A stretch of DNA of 64,000 bases from Dermatemys mawii (Eukaryota; Chordata; Testudines; Dermatemydidae). The notes beneath the pieces were generated by a model. The model was not told the DNA's origin. It worked only from the letters and a program-made list of their open reading frames with translations, and did not search any database. Location: assembly GCA_007922305.1 (NCBI GenBank), contig ML677365.1:13229931-13293930 (forward strand). Reading direction: 5' to 3'. How positions within the stretch are numbered: position 1 is the first letter of the stretch; each line of letters starts with the position of its first letter. Shown here in pieces: positions 37,780 to 51,640 of this stretch. The position numbers were made by a program, and so were the translations under genes.

Positions 37780-38125
37780 ATCATATCAGCGAGAATCAAA
37801 CAAAATTTGGTCGCTTGGGCTTGAAGAATTGGCCCACTTAGCGACATTTCTCGTAGCCTTTCCTGAGCAAACCACGTGCACATGGCTTTGTCTGTTGTGG
37901 ATTTTGCTGAATAGTGCACACTTTTTCCCTTAAGCCCCATGACAGAATCAGTATTTTGTACAAATCCATTCAGTTTAGATTAGTTTTTTAGCCATCCTTC
38001 GAGGGTAGATTTGGCAATTCCAATATCTTTTGAAATTTTGGCCTGGGTTTCTCCACTATTTACTTGATCTATTGCAGCTAGCTTTTCTTCTACAGTGTAG
38101 GAATGCTGACGATTGCCCTTTGCCA
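37780..38125 (-). pseudogene. Tigger transposase N-terminus
   Basis: Minus-strand codons from MAKGNRQHSYTVEEK to SGPILQAQATKF form two helix-turn-helix units as in CENP-B/Tigger proteins. One TAA lies between them in the same frame, after GWLKN. The downstream catalytic region is missing. Confidence 0.8.
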
Positions 38126-40500
38126 TTATATTAGGCCTCTGGTTAAAATTTTCTAATGTAGTATATATATTACTATATATTATATCTCTCTCTAGCGTGA
38201 CAATGACTAAGCGTGCATGATACGTCTTTACCAATATCGGCGATCAAAAGAAAGAGGAAATGCTAGTAGGCCTACAACATGTTTCCACTCCGCACATCCT
38301 GTCGATTTCTATGTCAATGAGTTAGTGAGCAAATCTGTAGCACTATATAGCAAGTTCCTGTACCACGTGTTAACGAGTCTCACATGTTAAATAGGTAGCA
38401 CTCGGAGGTATGGCGCTACTGCACGTTAAGCTGATTCGCATGTAAACGGATCTATGCTGTACTCATTGCATTCACTGACACTCAGTACTACTTTAAAGAA
38501 GAAATTGTAAAAGAAAGATCTGCCTATTTCAGCTATTTATCTTTTATCACAGCTGCATCTAAAATGGTAGTACCATAGAGTAACAACTACATTTTTTACT
38601 CAAATGTGAGAATTCAAGAATAGTCCAGAAGGAAGACAGGCAGTCCTTAAGAAACAAGTATGAAATAAAAAAGTTTTCAACCCTGAAGATCCTGCATGTT
38701 CAGACGTGTTCCTTTCATCATTTTCAGTGTAGCTTCCTCCTGAGAAGGAACATTTCTCATGATGTTGTTTCATTCAGGCAACCAGGTCTTGCATTTCTTT
38801 TACACTTTGCATTTTGCACATATGCCTGTCTTACCCACAGGTAGAGGAACTTCATTAAAATATTCTCAAACTGGATCTCTTGTACGGCCTCCTTTCTACT
38901 GAGAGAAGGGTATGGTATATCTCAAATCAATGAAGGCTACACTCAGAAAGACCTCAAGACTTCTGAAATATGCTGCTCAAACAGTTTCACTTTTGTTTCT
39001 CTTGCTTTTCCCTCCCTTCTCACACTTATCTCTAGACTTCTTCTCCTTGTCCATATCTAATCTGCCCCCAACAATCTTCTATTCATTGAATGTTTTGAAA
39101 CTTTTAGAGAGATAAGGGATTGACTCTGGACACTAATTTGCAGAGGGACAATAGGGTTGACGTCTGTTATTTCTCTCCTCTATTATTTATTTATGTATTT
39201 AAAAACATTTTTGCTGTTAACAAGCATGTTATCTCTGGAGGCACAAATGTACAGATTGAGAACTGCAAAACTAAGCATCTCTGATTGTATCTTCTAGACT
39301 GAGCACTGAGTCCCATTGGGTAGGGTGACAAAGCTCTGACCTTGTCTCTGTGGGTTCCACGCTTCTGGGAAGTTTGTGCTAGCCTCAGAGGCTCACTGTA
39401 ACCCTCCATGTAGCCCTTCTCTCTGTAGGCTGGGGTTACAGTCTACTGAGCCCTTTTCATCATAAGCCAGCAAAGCAGTTGGTGAGAGAACTCCCACAGT
39501 CTCTGTTGTCCCTCTGGGCTTATTTCAGGACAGTATAGCCTCCTGTCCTACTAGGGTCCTGCCTTCCCCTTCCAGGAGATGTTTCAGTAGTGGCAGGTTG
39601 AGGGGAACCCGGGCCCACCCTCTACTCCGGGTTCTGGCCCAGGGACCCTAATGGTAGTGGCTGTTGGCAGCCAACCTTTCGCGCCAGAGTTGCTACTTTT
39701 CCCTGGGCCACTTCCCCACAGCTCTCCCGCTTCTTCCTTACCAATAGCTTGAGTGTGTCTTCTGTATCCAGTCCTTCAGCAGCACATCATCTCCTCTAGC
39801 TCCCTGGCTCTCCCCTGCTTCATGGGAGTGAGCCCTTTTTATAGTACCAGAGAGGTCTTAATTAGAGTCAGATGGTCAATTAGCTCAGTGGTCTCACCTG
39901 ACTCTTTGCAGTTTAATTGGAGTCAGGTGTTCTCATTAGCCTGAAGCAGTCCCTGCTCTGGTCAGTCAGGGAACAGAAAACTGTTGATCCAGTGGCCAGA
40001 ATATGTGCCTTCTGCTACTCTGCTATGTCTAGCTGGCCTGGGTCTGTCACAGTAGATAGAAAGACTAACCTAAATAATCTATACAGAATCCCCTGGAATC
40101 CCATAAGATTGTGTCCCTAATCCATGAACTATTGAAACTCATTTACAAAACTTTTCTTAAACATTACAGAAATATATTGTCTCATACTACAGAATTAAAA
40201 TTTATAATCCCTATTCTATGATACATTATAACTCAAAGATATAGCATCTTAATAATAAATACCTTTTGATATGTCTTTTCCTCAAAAAGCATTTTATCAA
40301 AAAAATCTGATTTAAATAAAATCTGTTTTTTTAATTTATTTTAAAAAAAAAATCATTGATTTTTATCCGTCCTGATTGCCATGAAGCAGGAAGTTAGGAA
40401 GCTTATTCCTCTTCAAGAGACAATTATCAGTACAAGGCTTTAAGTAGCAAATCATGAGGGGCAGGAGAAACTAAACTACTTTCATTCTTTTGTATTTCAG

Positions 40501-40605
40501 GGTCTGCACTGTGACTTTGCTTGCCTAATATTTCATTATTTAGTGAACAAACCTTCAGAAGAAAGGGTCAAGGAGATCATTGTTAATGCAGTTGAAATTG
40601 AGCAG
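40501..40605 (+). CDS. RRM2B: RRM2B coding exon 7
   Basis: Acceptor TTTCAG, 105 nt, donor GTGAGC, phase 0. It encodes [20 protein letters not shown] and [15 protein letters not shown]. It carries ligand H233. Confidence 0.97.
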
Positions 40606-41554
<949 letters not shown>

Positions 41555-42171
41555 TGACTGGGTTGCCCTGTAATTACTTCTTGGATTTAAATTGAAAGGA
41601 TGTGTTGCATTCAGGTGCTCTGGTTCTACGAGGCTATAGTGAAGTAGAACCGTTTATATTTATTGCATAAGGTTAACAGATTAACATGCCCATCTCTTGG
41701 ATGATCCATATAATGCCAAATTTGCTTAGATGGAAGCAAGTGACCTTTGAAAAATACTGTTACTCTGAGGAAAACAGATGTATTAATAATGCTGACAGGA
41801 GAACTTTCTGCGGATAAACCCTTTAATTACATGCAGAAAGAAGTGAACCTCTGAGAAATAAGTTAAGGGTTGCATAGAGTTTTTTGTGCTGGTACAAACC
41901 CCAAATAAAAAAGCATTAATCAATACACCGGGTAGAGTGATGCTCTCAGGGTGTGAAAAGTAAACATTTATATTGCACTGCTTTAGTGGAGTGAGAGCCA
42001 AGTCTATTCTAAAATCTTGTTTCCTGAGATATTTAATGCTCCCTTGCTGAGTGCTGGTTGCCAGGGTTGGTGGATTAAGGAAGGGAGAACCAGTCTAGAT
42101 ATGACCTATGAGAAGCTGGAGAATTCCTGCTTTATTTTTTACCAAAGGAAGTTACCAATAAATGGGTGGTA

Positions 42172-45072
42172 CTTCTTCGAGTGCTGGTCCCTATGTGTAT
42201 TCCATACATGAGCATGCATGTGCATCCAGGACCTGAGACCGGAGATTAGTAGTAAGTAGTGTTTGTTGGTCTTCACATTTGCAGTTGCTCTTCTCATGCT
42301 TCAAACTGAGGGCATAAAAGGTGGCACGGACCAACGCCTCTCCAATTCCTTCGTACCACTGCCTGGTTTGAATTCTGTGTGTCCACTTTGATCATCTTCT
42401 TCTTACAATATCTATAATTATATATTGTAAATAGGTTTTAGTAAGTTTAGACCTAGTGTTTGTGTGTTAGTATAGTTAGTTTAGTTCTCAGGAGTTTTTC
42501 CCCATGGAAGAGAACTGTGCCAAGAGTCCCAGAGTTTAAGAACTGTATCTCCTGCCCTGGTTCCTTCTGCTTCAGCAATGAACACTAGCACTTCCTTTAC
42601 TGACTTCGGGAGGCTCACTGCCAAGTTCAGCATCAGCCGCAGTTTCCCTCCTCAAACCTGTGAAGGATGAGAGCTTGATCTATGGAAGCATCTCATGGAG
42701 TTAGTCATGAGACTCCAGTCGGAGGCAGACTAGGGAGAACCTCGGTATGGTGGCCTCGTTGCGAGTTGTGCCACTGCTGAATCAAAACAGTTAAGCCTAA
42801 GAAACTATCTCATAAAAGTAGGGAACATAAGTATAGGCATAATCCAGATTTGCCTCTGTGAAAAAGGATCCCTTCCTGTCTTGGTCTAAGTCAGGTAAGT
42901 CCTCATTTGCTGGTTCTTAGGGCTTGGATTTGTCCAAGAAGGATCTAACAGTTGTGGTTCCAGCTTCTTCCCACAGAATAGATTGGCCCTATTTGGGAGC
43001 ATTACACTGTACACCTGGGAGTCAGTGATTCTGGAACGCTCTGAGTTCAAGAGCATTGGAGGCCCAGCCCCAGATCCATCGGTCCCCACCTCAGGGATTC
43101 CTTGAACTCCAGGAAGAACTGAAACCATTACCTCTCTGGAACATATTTTTGCTTCTTAGTTCTCCGTAGAGGTCTACAATACCACTGAGGATTTGCCTTT
43201 TGAGTATAATCTCTTCAGTAAGAAGAGCAATGACTCAACAAGTTAGCCCTGTAGCTACAATATGCTCTCTGAAGGACTGTAGAACAACTCTCTGCTTCCT
43301 GGAGATTTATACCCCGGCTATGAAGAGAGAGCACCACAAGCAAACCTACAGCCCCAAACCTCCTCCCCAGTGCCCTCACAAAACACTTCACAAATGACAG
43401 AGGGTTCAAAGATCCAGGTATGCAACTTCCTTCAACTCTGCAACCATTATCCAAGGGTTTCATTGAGAATTGCTTGCTGATACTGATGCCAGGCCGTACT
43501 GCCGTGCAGATTTCAAACTCATTTCAAACACAACTGGAGGGAAATAACAACAGACAAGTGAGTATTAGAGATCATCCATGCAGATTATGCAGTATAGTTT
43601 GTCTCACCTCCCTATCACAAATCATCTTCTCAGGGACCACTCTCTCAAGAAGATCCTTCGTCAGGAGATGAACTTTGTCCTTCAGAGAGGCACCATAAAA
43701 CAGGTGCTATCCCAAAATCAAGGAAAGAGGGTCTACTCCCCATATTTCGTAGTTCCCAAGAAATATGGAGGATGGAGAACAATTCTCATCTATACGAGCT
43801 AAATGTCTTCATTCACAAATCCAAATTTACGTGATAACACTGGCATCAATAATTCCCTCTCTGGAGAAGAACACATTGTTTGTAGCCCTTCACATGAAAG
43901 ATCTTTACTTACATGTGGATATTCATCAGTATCACAGAATGTTTCTAAGATTCATGGTAGGACAAGAACCTTACCAGTTCTTGTCTATATTACCAGCCTA
44001 TATGAGTTCTCTCATATAGGCTGGTAATCGCACCCAAAGTCTTTCTGAAAGGTGTCTCAGTGGTGGCAGCCCAGATGAGACACAACAGCTACACCATCTT
44101 CCCATGTTTGCATGATTGGCTACTAACATGCTGAACAAGTCAGGAAGCCCAATCAGCAAACCTGTCCTTACTCCATTTCTACAAACACTATAGATTTCAT
44201 AGGACCGACCTTAGACTCATCCTCAATAAAGGCTATCTCCCTATAAACAGATTTGAGGCCATGAGCAGTAACTCTCAGACCTCGCACTTCATTGAGGAAT
44301 GTGTCTTTCCCCTAGTAGGCTGCATAGCTGCATGTGTGTATTTAACACCATTCGTCAGACTCCATCTCTGTTGGCAGCAGGCCTGGTTTTGGTCTGTTTA
44401 TCGCTGGACAAGGACAACATGAATACCAGGATAACAATACTGTAAAAGGTCAGAGCCTCTCTTGTATGGTGGACAATTGGCACGTGTAACTCGCCCAGAT
44501 GGGTATGAGGGCCCACTTTATGAGAGCACAAGCAACCTCAATGGAATCTCTTTGAGCTGTATCAGTGCTGGATGTTTGAAAAGCGGCTACCTGGGGCTCC
44601 AGCCACACCTTTACAAAACATTTTGGCCTAGGCCAGGCTTCCTTGGTAGTGCCTTGGTGGGCACAATAGTGTTATGGATAAACATACGAACTGTCCTCAC
44701 ACTTTCCTCCTGTTTGGATATTGCTTACCAGTCACTCGTGTAGAATATATATCGGGACCAGCTCTTGAAGAAGAAATGGAAGTTACTTACCTTTAGCTGG
44801 CGGTTCTTTGAGATGTGTGGTCCCTATCTGCATTCCACTACCCATCCTCCTTCCCCTCTGCTTCGGATGTTATTTAATTCATGGTAAGAGAAGGAACTGG
44901 AAAGGTATCTGTTCATGCCACCCTTTCTGCCCTCTGTTTGGAGCACAAGGAGAGCAACTATGCATGCATGGACCAACGGACACTACTTACTACAGATCTC
45001 CAGTTTCAGGCACTTGAAGCACGCACATACCCATGTGTGGAATACACATGGGGACCACACATTTAGAAGAAC
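42172..45072 (+). mobile_element. DIRS retrotransposon copy 2, heavily decayed
   Basis: The left end 'cttcttcgagtgctggtccc' and the right end (complement 'gttcttctaaatgtgtggtc') are inverted repeats with 'atgtgtattcca' shared in both. The body has DIRS-type reverse transcriptase text in broken frames: GKRVYSPYFVVPKKYGGWRT near 43725, then MVGQEPYQF near 43955. Near 44575-44630 an AATWGSSHTF-like piece recalls the recombinase C-terminus. It is more diverged than the copy at 3730 and sense to RRM2B. Confidence 0.78.
43989..44028. repeat. Perfect 18-bp inverted repeat inside DIRS copy 2
   Basis: Arms 43989-44006 and 44011-44028 are exact complements around a 4-nt loop (ttct). It replaces the conserved PFGL-type RT segment of the element. 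Confidence 0.95.
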
Positions 45073-45084
45073 CCCCAGTTATAG

Positions 45085-45336
<252 letters not shown>

Positions 45337-45759
45337 TCTCTCTTCAGAGAGCATCTTGACTTTGCTCCCCTCCCCCATCTCACATTTTGTTGGGAAGTTT
45401 TCAGTATTTCTTCTGGAATCTGTAAGGTTTTTTTTTTCCTGGCTTCCTACTTTGTGTGTAGTTATACATTTACATTTGAATAGACTGTAATTTAGCTGTA
45501 CATATGTAGGTTATAATCTATAGTGTATATATCTTTTTGCTTTGCACCATGTAAAAATATCCTCTTAGAAATTCATGCAGCTTCTTAAAGGAATATACTA
45601 TAAAGAGTTTGTTTGTCGTGTTGTTGTAATCATTGGATAAAACTGGACTGGTGACTTTTTTAAATGGCTGCAATAAGTGTTTTATTGCACTTTAGTTTAG
45701 TTAATTATTTCTTAAGACCTCACTTTGCAGTAAAATGGAGTCAGATGTCATAGGTAAAT

Positions 45760-46135
45760 TTAACATGCACGAATTCAACCATACACGCTCTGAAAAAAAA
45801 ATAGTGCTGTCTAAGCGGGGCTGGGGCTGGTATCCCAGACTGGCATCAGGCTGAGCGGCTCAGCCCGCTGCCGGTGTGGAGTTCCGTTCACCCAAGCCGG
45901 CAGAAGGCTGAGCAGGGTTGGCAGCTGGGACCCCAGACCAGCAGCAAATTGAGCCATTCAGCCCACCGCCAGCTCCACTCAGCCTACCGCCAGCCTGGGG
46001 TCCCGTTCACTCAGCCAGCAGCATGCTGAGCGGGGATGGCAGTGGACTATACTCTACTATATGCGATTTTGATCTTACACAGGGACCTTGAAACCTAACC
46101 CCGCGTAAGATGCAACTCTACTGTATTTTAATCTT
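45760..46135. mobile_element. GC-rich DNA-transposon-like repeat
   Basis: A core of degenerate 'ccagcctggggtcccgttca' / 'gcatgctgagcggggatggc' units is followed by a right end 'ccccgcgtaagatgcaactc-tactgta', which looks like a mariner/Tigger-type terminus. The left end is less clear. Layout resembles other nonautonomous elements with internal tandem arrays in this window. Confidence 0.5.
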
Positions 46136-46948
46136 GAACCCAAATGAGGTAACACTGCATGTAAATATGTTCTTATAAACTTTCCTGACAACTGTTTTAA
46201 AATGTAAATTTGTGAATCTAAAAACAGTGCTTCCATTTTGTCCCTATGATAGAGTACACTTCTCTGCTGCTTCAAAAACATTAGTAGAGGAAGGAGTGGT
46301 GTGTATTTAGTGGGGTATACAATATGATTATGGTACGCTCTTATCAGATCAGGTGATACGATTTGCTTGGATTTCCCTGTTAGCCTGTGATCTAGGTCAA
46401 GCAGCTTTCCTGACACATGCCAAACCTGGCCTATCAGTAATAGCAGCAAGGGTTCAAGGGAAAATATCCTTCATATAAGATTTGATTTGTAATGTTATAT
46501 GGCAGGTGGGTCTGTATTTAAAACTTGAACCAGTAACAAGACAATGAAGGAAAAAGTCTTTGGTGGTGTTCAAATCTCAACCTACTTTATTGTTTAATCC
46601 AATTGCTGCTACTTACATATAAGTGCCTTAAGAGTAAGAAGACTTACACCAGCTTTAACCCCTTATTCCACTGGGGTTGTGATCATCTTCTGACACAGAA
46701 ATATCAATTTCTACATATCTTCTTTATTTTATCCATTCTGCTGGATATTCTATACTCTCCCATCCTTCTGAATTTCACCAGTATATTTGTAATGTAAGAT
46801 GGTGTATCGTTCTGCTTTTTTTCCCCTTGAGGTATATTTTTTACTTGAGCCTTATACCATTGAGAACCGAGATACTATGTTGATGGTCATCTGTAGAATA
46901 GCATGCTCAATGTGCAACATCACAGCATTCCAGTAAAATTATCAGAAC

Positions 46949-47012
46949 ATAGTCACAATATACTCCAGTGTTTTAAAATTATTCTACCAACACTGTAGTA
47001 TATTGTGACTAT
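46949..47012. repeat. 24-bp foldback in the RRM2B 3' UTR
   Basis: Arms 46949-46972 and 46989-47012 are complementary at 23 of 24 positions around a 16-nt loop. It is probably a tiny MITE; an RNA hairpin would form if transcribed. Confidence 0.9.
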
Positions 47013-47220
47013 CAACCCCTAACTAGTGAGTGCCGCATAAATGGTGATGTGTGATCTGTAGTACAATCTAGTGTATGTGTGTATTTTAGTTGTTTATATC
47101 GCAGGTAACTGTTACAGTATAGGCACAAATTGAAGGGATGGCTTTATAATTTGACAAAGCAACATGTGGTGTAGAAGGAATAACAGTCACTATCCAGCCT
47201 AGATTGGCAGTGACAAAGTA

Positions 47221-47423
47221 CAGCAGAACCCCATTTATCTGATTTATTTGGGACCTGGGGCCAGATCGGAAAATTTGGATAAGCCAGAGAATGGGAAAGT
47301 ATAAGGCTGCAGCGCCATCTAGTAGCCATAGGAGAGATCTCCCACTTCTTGACCGGTGTGGGCTGGTTGGTCAGTTAATAGGAATGCCAGATAATGGAGG
47401 GTCAGATAAATGGGGTTCTGTTG
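47221..47423. mobile_element. Tigger-type MITE, 203 bp
   Basis: The ends are cagcagaaccccatttatct and its inverse (agataaatggggttctgttg), flanked by TA on both sides (47219-47220, 47424-47425). These are pogo/Tigger hallmarks. No coding. Confidence 0.88.
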
Positions 47424-48129
47424 TAGTTGCCATCTGAACTATGTGAAATAAGTCAGTCATGTCAGTCTAGTTCCTGGTGGACAGGTGTCCAGATCACAGA
47501 AACTATCATAACAACAGTTCAATAACCCTTTGTTCAGAGTCTGAGCAAAGAGATCAAGGATTTAGCAGACATGGAAAGAGAACTACTGCTTCTCGTAGAG
47601 ATGCCCTGTCCACTCTGGAGGGGGGGACACATTGATGGGGCAATGAGGGAAATCTTTCACTTATGGCTGTACCTGTTCTTTGATTAAACAGAGAATTACA
47701 AATTCTGGAACTCTTAATCCAGCATGTTCCACGAGCAGTACATTCACCTGGAAGGAGAAACTGCTGCCATCTGAACATTACCTGTTTGGGGAAAGGCAAC
47801 CTCTTTTCTGCTTGTATACCATTATCTTAGTGGTATGAGGAGATTTTTTTAAAGCATTTATCCAGTGTTATCATTTAAATTAAGATGCTTGATTTTAGTC
47901 CCAGGTATTTACTGTTTTTTATATGGATTTGCTGAGATCCCCTACGTAAATATAAGTTACCAAAGGCCTGTTACAATCTTTATTCAAGTCATGTGTGAAA
48001 TATTTGTATAGTTTCAGTAACACGGTTCAAAAGAGGGTCCTAGCCATGCCAGACTTCCTAAAGAAATGGAAGGGGAAATGTCTGTGGCTTGCTAGTTCCT
48101 TGTTTTATTGCAAAGCCTAAAATGATTTA

Positions 48130-48135
48130 AATAAA
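48130..48135 (+). promoter_or_regulatory. Candidate RRM2B polyadenylation signal
   Basis: Canonical AATAAA about 2.8 kb after the stop codon, with a TG/T-rich stretch about 30 bp later (cgtgtctttgg), as expected for a cleavage site. Confidence 0.55.
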
Positions 48136-48155
48136 CCATGTCTAAACAATGTAAT

Positions 48156-51140
48156 CTCGTGTCTTTGGAGCTCTCGTTTTATTTTGTAGAGGGAAGCTTG
48201 GCCTCCATATCTTGGCTCATGATAGGAAACAGAATAAGCACTCACCGCATTTTCTCAGAATCATTCTGTCTTGCGGGGCAGGATTTGCTCTCTGTGCATC
48301 TGTCAAGAGTTTTTATCTCTTAAACCTATGGATGTCCCAAAAGCTGTGCAGAGCTTTGGATACCCACTGCCAGGGGGTGAGGATTCTTAGAAATCTATCA
48401 AGAGCTGAGGGAAACATGTAGGATAGAGTGGCTTCTCCCTCAGCCCCCTAGAGCCAAAGAACCCCACCCCACTGGTCTCTGTGGTGTTTGGGGCCAGGGA
48501 GAGAATGCAGTAGAGTCACTGCTCCCCCAGCATCTATATGAGTGTCTTGGCTTCTTGGACACTGCGTGTTATCTTCATTACTACTTAGTGGAGGGTGGTA
48601 ATGTTACTCACTGTTTGTTTCCTACTGGGAGTATTTAACAGTCTCTGTAGCTGAGTCTTTAGGGCTCCAGAGCTGACAAGTTTGCACTAGATTCCTTGAG
48701 GTACCCACATTCCTTTTCATATTTTGTTCTCCCTGCAACCACTGATAGCTATTGAACAAACCCCTGCCTTCAGTAACCTATCCCTTAGGTCTCTCTGGGA
48801 ACTGGCCTTTGAGATAATGAAACATATTCTCACAATTTTGTATATACTGTTTAATATTATTGAACCTACCTGAGCGCATGGAGAGGAGATTGGCTCCCAA
48901 GATCACTTATTAGCATGGTTCCATAAGTCCCTGTGGCACTTATGATACATTCAGTTTTCTGTTTGTGTAGGAAGCAAGATTACTGCAGAGCCTAGTTCTG
49001 CATTGCAGTGCATAAACCTCTGCTTGCCAGTGAGTTAGTTATGAATTTTTTTTGAGACACTTTGAAAGCTTCTAAAACTGAAATGTGCCTCATATGTGCC
49101 CAAATCCTCTCACTTTTGCAAATGTTCACTTTTTTTCAGCCCTTCTACATTTGAAAGCTAAAAAGGAGTTGGACAATAAGTTCTTCTAGTGTGTGATAGT
49201 CTGCTGCACTATCCATGGAGAGCATATTATTGGCTTTAAAGATCCAGTAGCATTGACCCATCAGAGCCATTCCAGGTTCCAACTGAATCTCTAGACTGCG
49301 TGTTGTCAACCAAAAGAACACTTCCAAGACAGCAAGATGTTATAGACTGCTGACCGGAAGGCAGTAATTCTTCTGGTATCTGTGGCTATTCCCTGGTTCA
49401 GTTTATCTTGCTAATGTACACTTCTTTGCCCTTGTGCTTAATTTCTAGGTCCGTGACAAGGAAGGAGACAAGGAAAGGGACAAGAGGTTAAATTTAGGCC
49501 AGTATAGGCATTTGATGAGTCATAATGAATGATAATTTTTTAATGTCCCTGTATGCAGTAGCAGAGAGAATTTGTGAAGGTGCAAGGCCCTCATCTCCTT
49601 CTTTTGTGTGTAGAAAGCCCTGGAAGGGAAGGCCTCAGACTTGGATACTGCAGTGATGAATCAATGTGGTGCCTAGACAGCTAATTCAGCCACTTTTACT
49701 CTGATGCAAGTTCCCTTGCAGTTGGTGCGATTGACGGCAGAATGAAGCTGTGCCAAGACCTAGCACAGACACACACACACACACAATCAACATATTGCAA
49801 CACAATAGTCTATCCCTGGGGATGCTGTCTTCTGCTGTATGTTAAATGCATGGAGCAATCTTTCTGCACACTGTTTTCCCATACTGTGTAGCAGGCAGGA
49901 TCATTTGGCCCTTACTTACTGTTGCATTATATTTTACAATATGAACTAATGACCTCAAAGTGACACATTAAAGCCAAATAAATTATCACTGACAGGAGCT
50001 AAGGGGTTAATGACAGCATGTTCCACAGAGGGAATGAATTGGTTTTCAAGTGTGTTTGTATCGGTGACCATTTGAAACTATTTGACACAACAGCATTTTA
50101 AATATAACTGAAAGAGCACGAGAAGTTATTTTAATTAAAGGGAGGTGGTGCGGAGCAATGTGTCTAGTTCCCTCCAATTGCCACCTTCCCCAGTTACTTG
50201 TAAGATCAAGCAGTACAATTATCATTATGTATATTATAGTGGTGCTCACAGACCCTAATCCAGTATCATGGCTCCTTTGTACTGTGCCTTATGCACACAA
50301 CAGGAAAATGGTTCTAACCCAGTTTATGCTGCTACACTGTGTTGTCTTTATTTGTTTTAAAGCTTTAACAGAGAATTAGGATTTTAAGCATATACAGCTG
50401 CAATTCTAAGGTGTGCTGTATCCTCTGTGAATGCAGTGCGACAGGAATTCCTGGCAAAACCCTCCAGTTTCCTTGTTTCATGCTATCAGATTTTCCTGCT
50501 TTTGCACATTATTAGACCACCTGTCTGGCATCATTGACAACTACTCCCGAGCCTCCACTAGACACTAACAATGTTCTGGTCCTTCACATGTTCAGCCAAA
50601 GAATTATGTTCAGTTTTTCCTTATGGTGGAGCACTTGAGCTAATAAATATTGATATTTCAGTGAGTCTCTGGGTTAGTGCTTATGTAGGGAGAGAAGCAT
50701 TTAATAGTCTAATAAAAAAGTTAAATTAGAAGTAGTTCTGGGTTTACTAGTTTGTTTTTTTAAAGGAAATTGAGCATCTTAAAGTGTGACCAAAAGGACT
50801 GGTGTTTATGCACAGCACATAAACCTTTTGGTATTAAATGCTATTTTATGATTAACAGCTATAGGTCACAACAGTGTTTGTTACTGAACTGTCATCAGCA
50901 ATCATATTGCTTTACATGAAATAGCCTTTGAACAATCAAAGAATTTTCTATTTACATCACATGTGCAGTGCTAGTAAGATATGAGTAATAAAAAGTAAGA
51001 TGTCAAAGCACAAGTCCAATGCCTGGGAAACAAATCACTGTATCAACCGAAAGATCCAAATAATGTTAATTGTATCTGTGACGTTATTGACAGGAACGCT
51101 TTCTGTTGGTGTTATAGAGGGCAAACAATTTATGAGTTTA
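48156..51140. other. Intergenic DNA after RRM2B
   Basis: No exon, no clear element. A short CA repeat lies at about 49770-49787. Composition is AT-rich and unremarkable. Confidence 0.6.
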
Positions 51141-51144
51141 CCTT

Positions 51145-51640
51145 GTATAAGCTTTTATTATACAGAATAAAACGGATTTATTGGGGTTTGAATCCCATTG
51201 GAAGCTGGGCACCTGAGTGTTGGAGACAGGAACGCTTCTTAAGCTGTTTTCAGTTAAGCCTGCAGCTTTTGGGGGATGTGGTTCAGACCTGGGTCTGTGT
51301 TTGTACCTGGCTAGCATGTCTGGCACAGCCAGGCAAGGTACTGAAGTCCCAAGTTGCCAGGGAAAATGGGCTCAGAGGTAGTCTCAGCACATCAGATGGC
51401 TGTTCCCAAGGGGATTTCTGTGACCCAACCCATCACAGTATCTTTCCTTGTGTTCTGCATCTTGACACACTGGGAAGGTGAGGTGGATGTGGGGGTGTGT
51501 GTGCAGGAACCAATGAAACGGAGGGCTATGCCAGTGGGAGTTCTAACTCCTGGTAGGACCACTCACACAGAGGTCAAAGGTAGACACCATATGAAAAGAC
51601 CATGGGTCCTCCAAGCTGAGGGTTGAGCAGTACACCAACA
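51145..51640. mobile_element. Possible LTR-like repeat
   Basis: The text 'ttattggggtttgaatccca', 'gttcagacctgggtctgtgt' and 'ccaaggggatttctgtgacc' is of a kind I recall as a dispersed turtle repeat with LTR-like properties. No terminal inverted dinucleotides or target duplication could be fixed, so the class is uncertain. Confidence 0.4.

Larger units (their letters stand above)
37406..38459 (-). mobile_element. Tigger (pogo/mariner) element, internally deleted
   Basis: TA dinucleotides flank the element at 37404-37405 and 38460-38461. The terminal inverted repeats start cagacctgtttac on the left and, complemented, cagcatagatccgtttac on the right. On the minus strand it encodes the N-terminal part of a Tigger transposase with two CENP-B-type DNA-binding helices: YTVEEKLAAIDQVNSGETQA then TTDKAMCTWFAQERLREMSL, separated by one in-frame stop at 37980-37982. 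The DDE domain is absent. Confidence 0.85.
45337..48155 (+). other. RRM2B: RRM2B 3' UTR (inferred)
   Basis: No canonical AATAAA was noticed soon after the stop; the first good one is at 48130-48135. A long 3' UTR of about 2.8 kb fits the long human RRM2B 3' UTR. It contains a GC-rich repeat (about 45760-46135), a 24-bp foldback (46949-47012) and a Tigger MITE (47221-47423). Confidence 0.6.
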
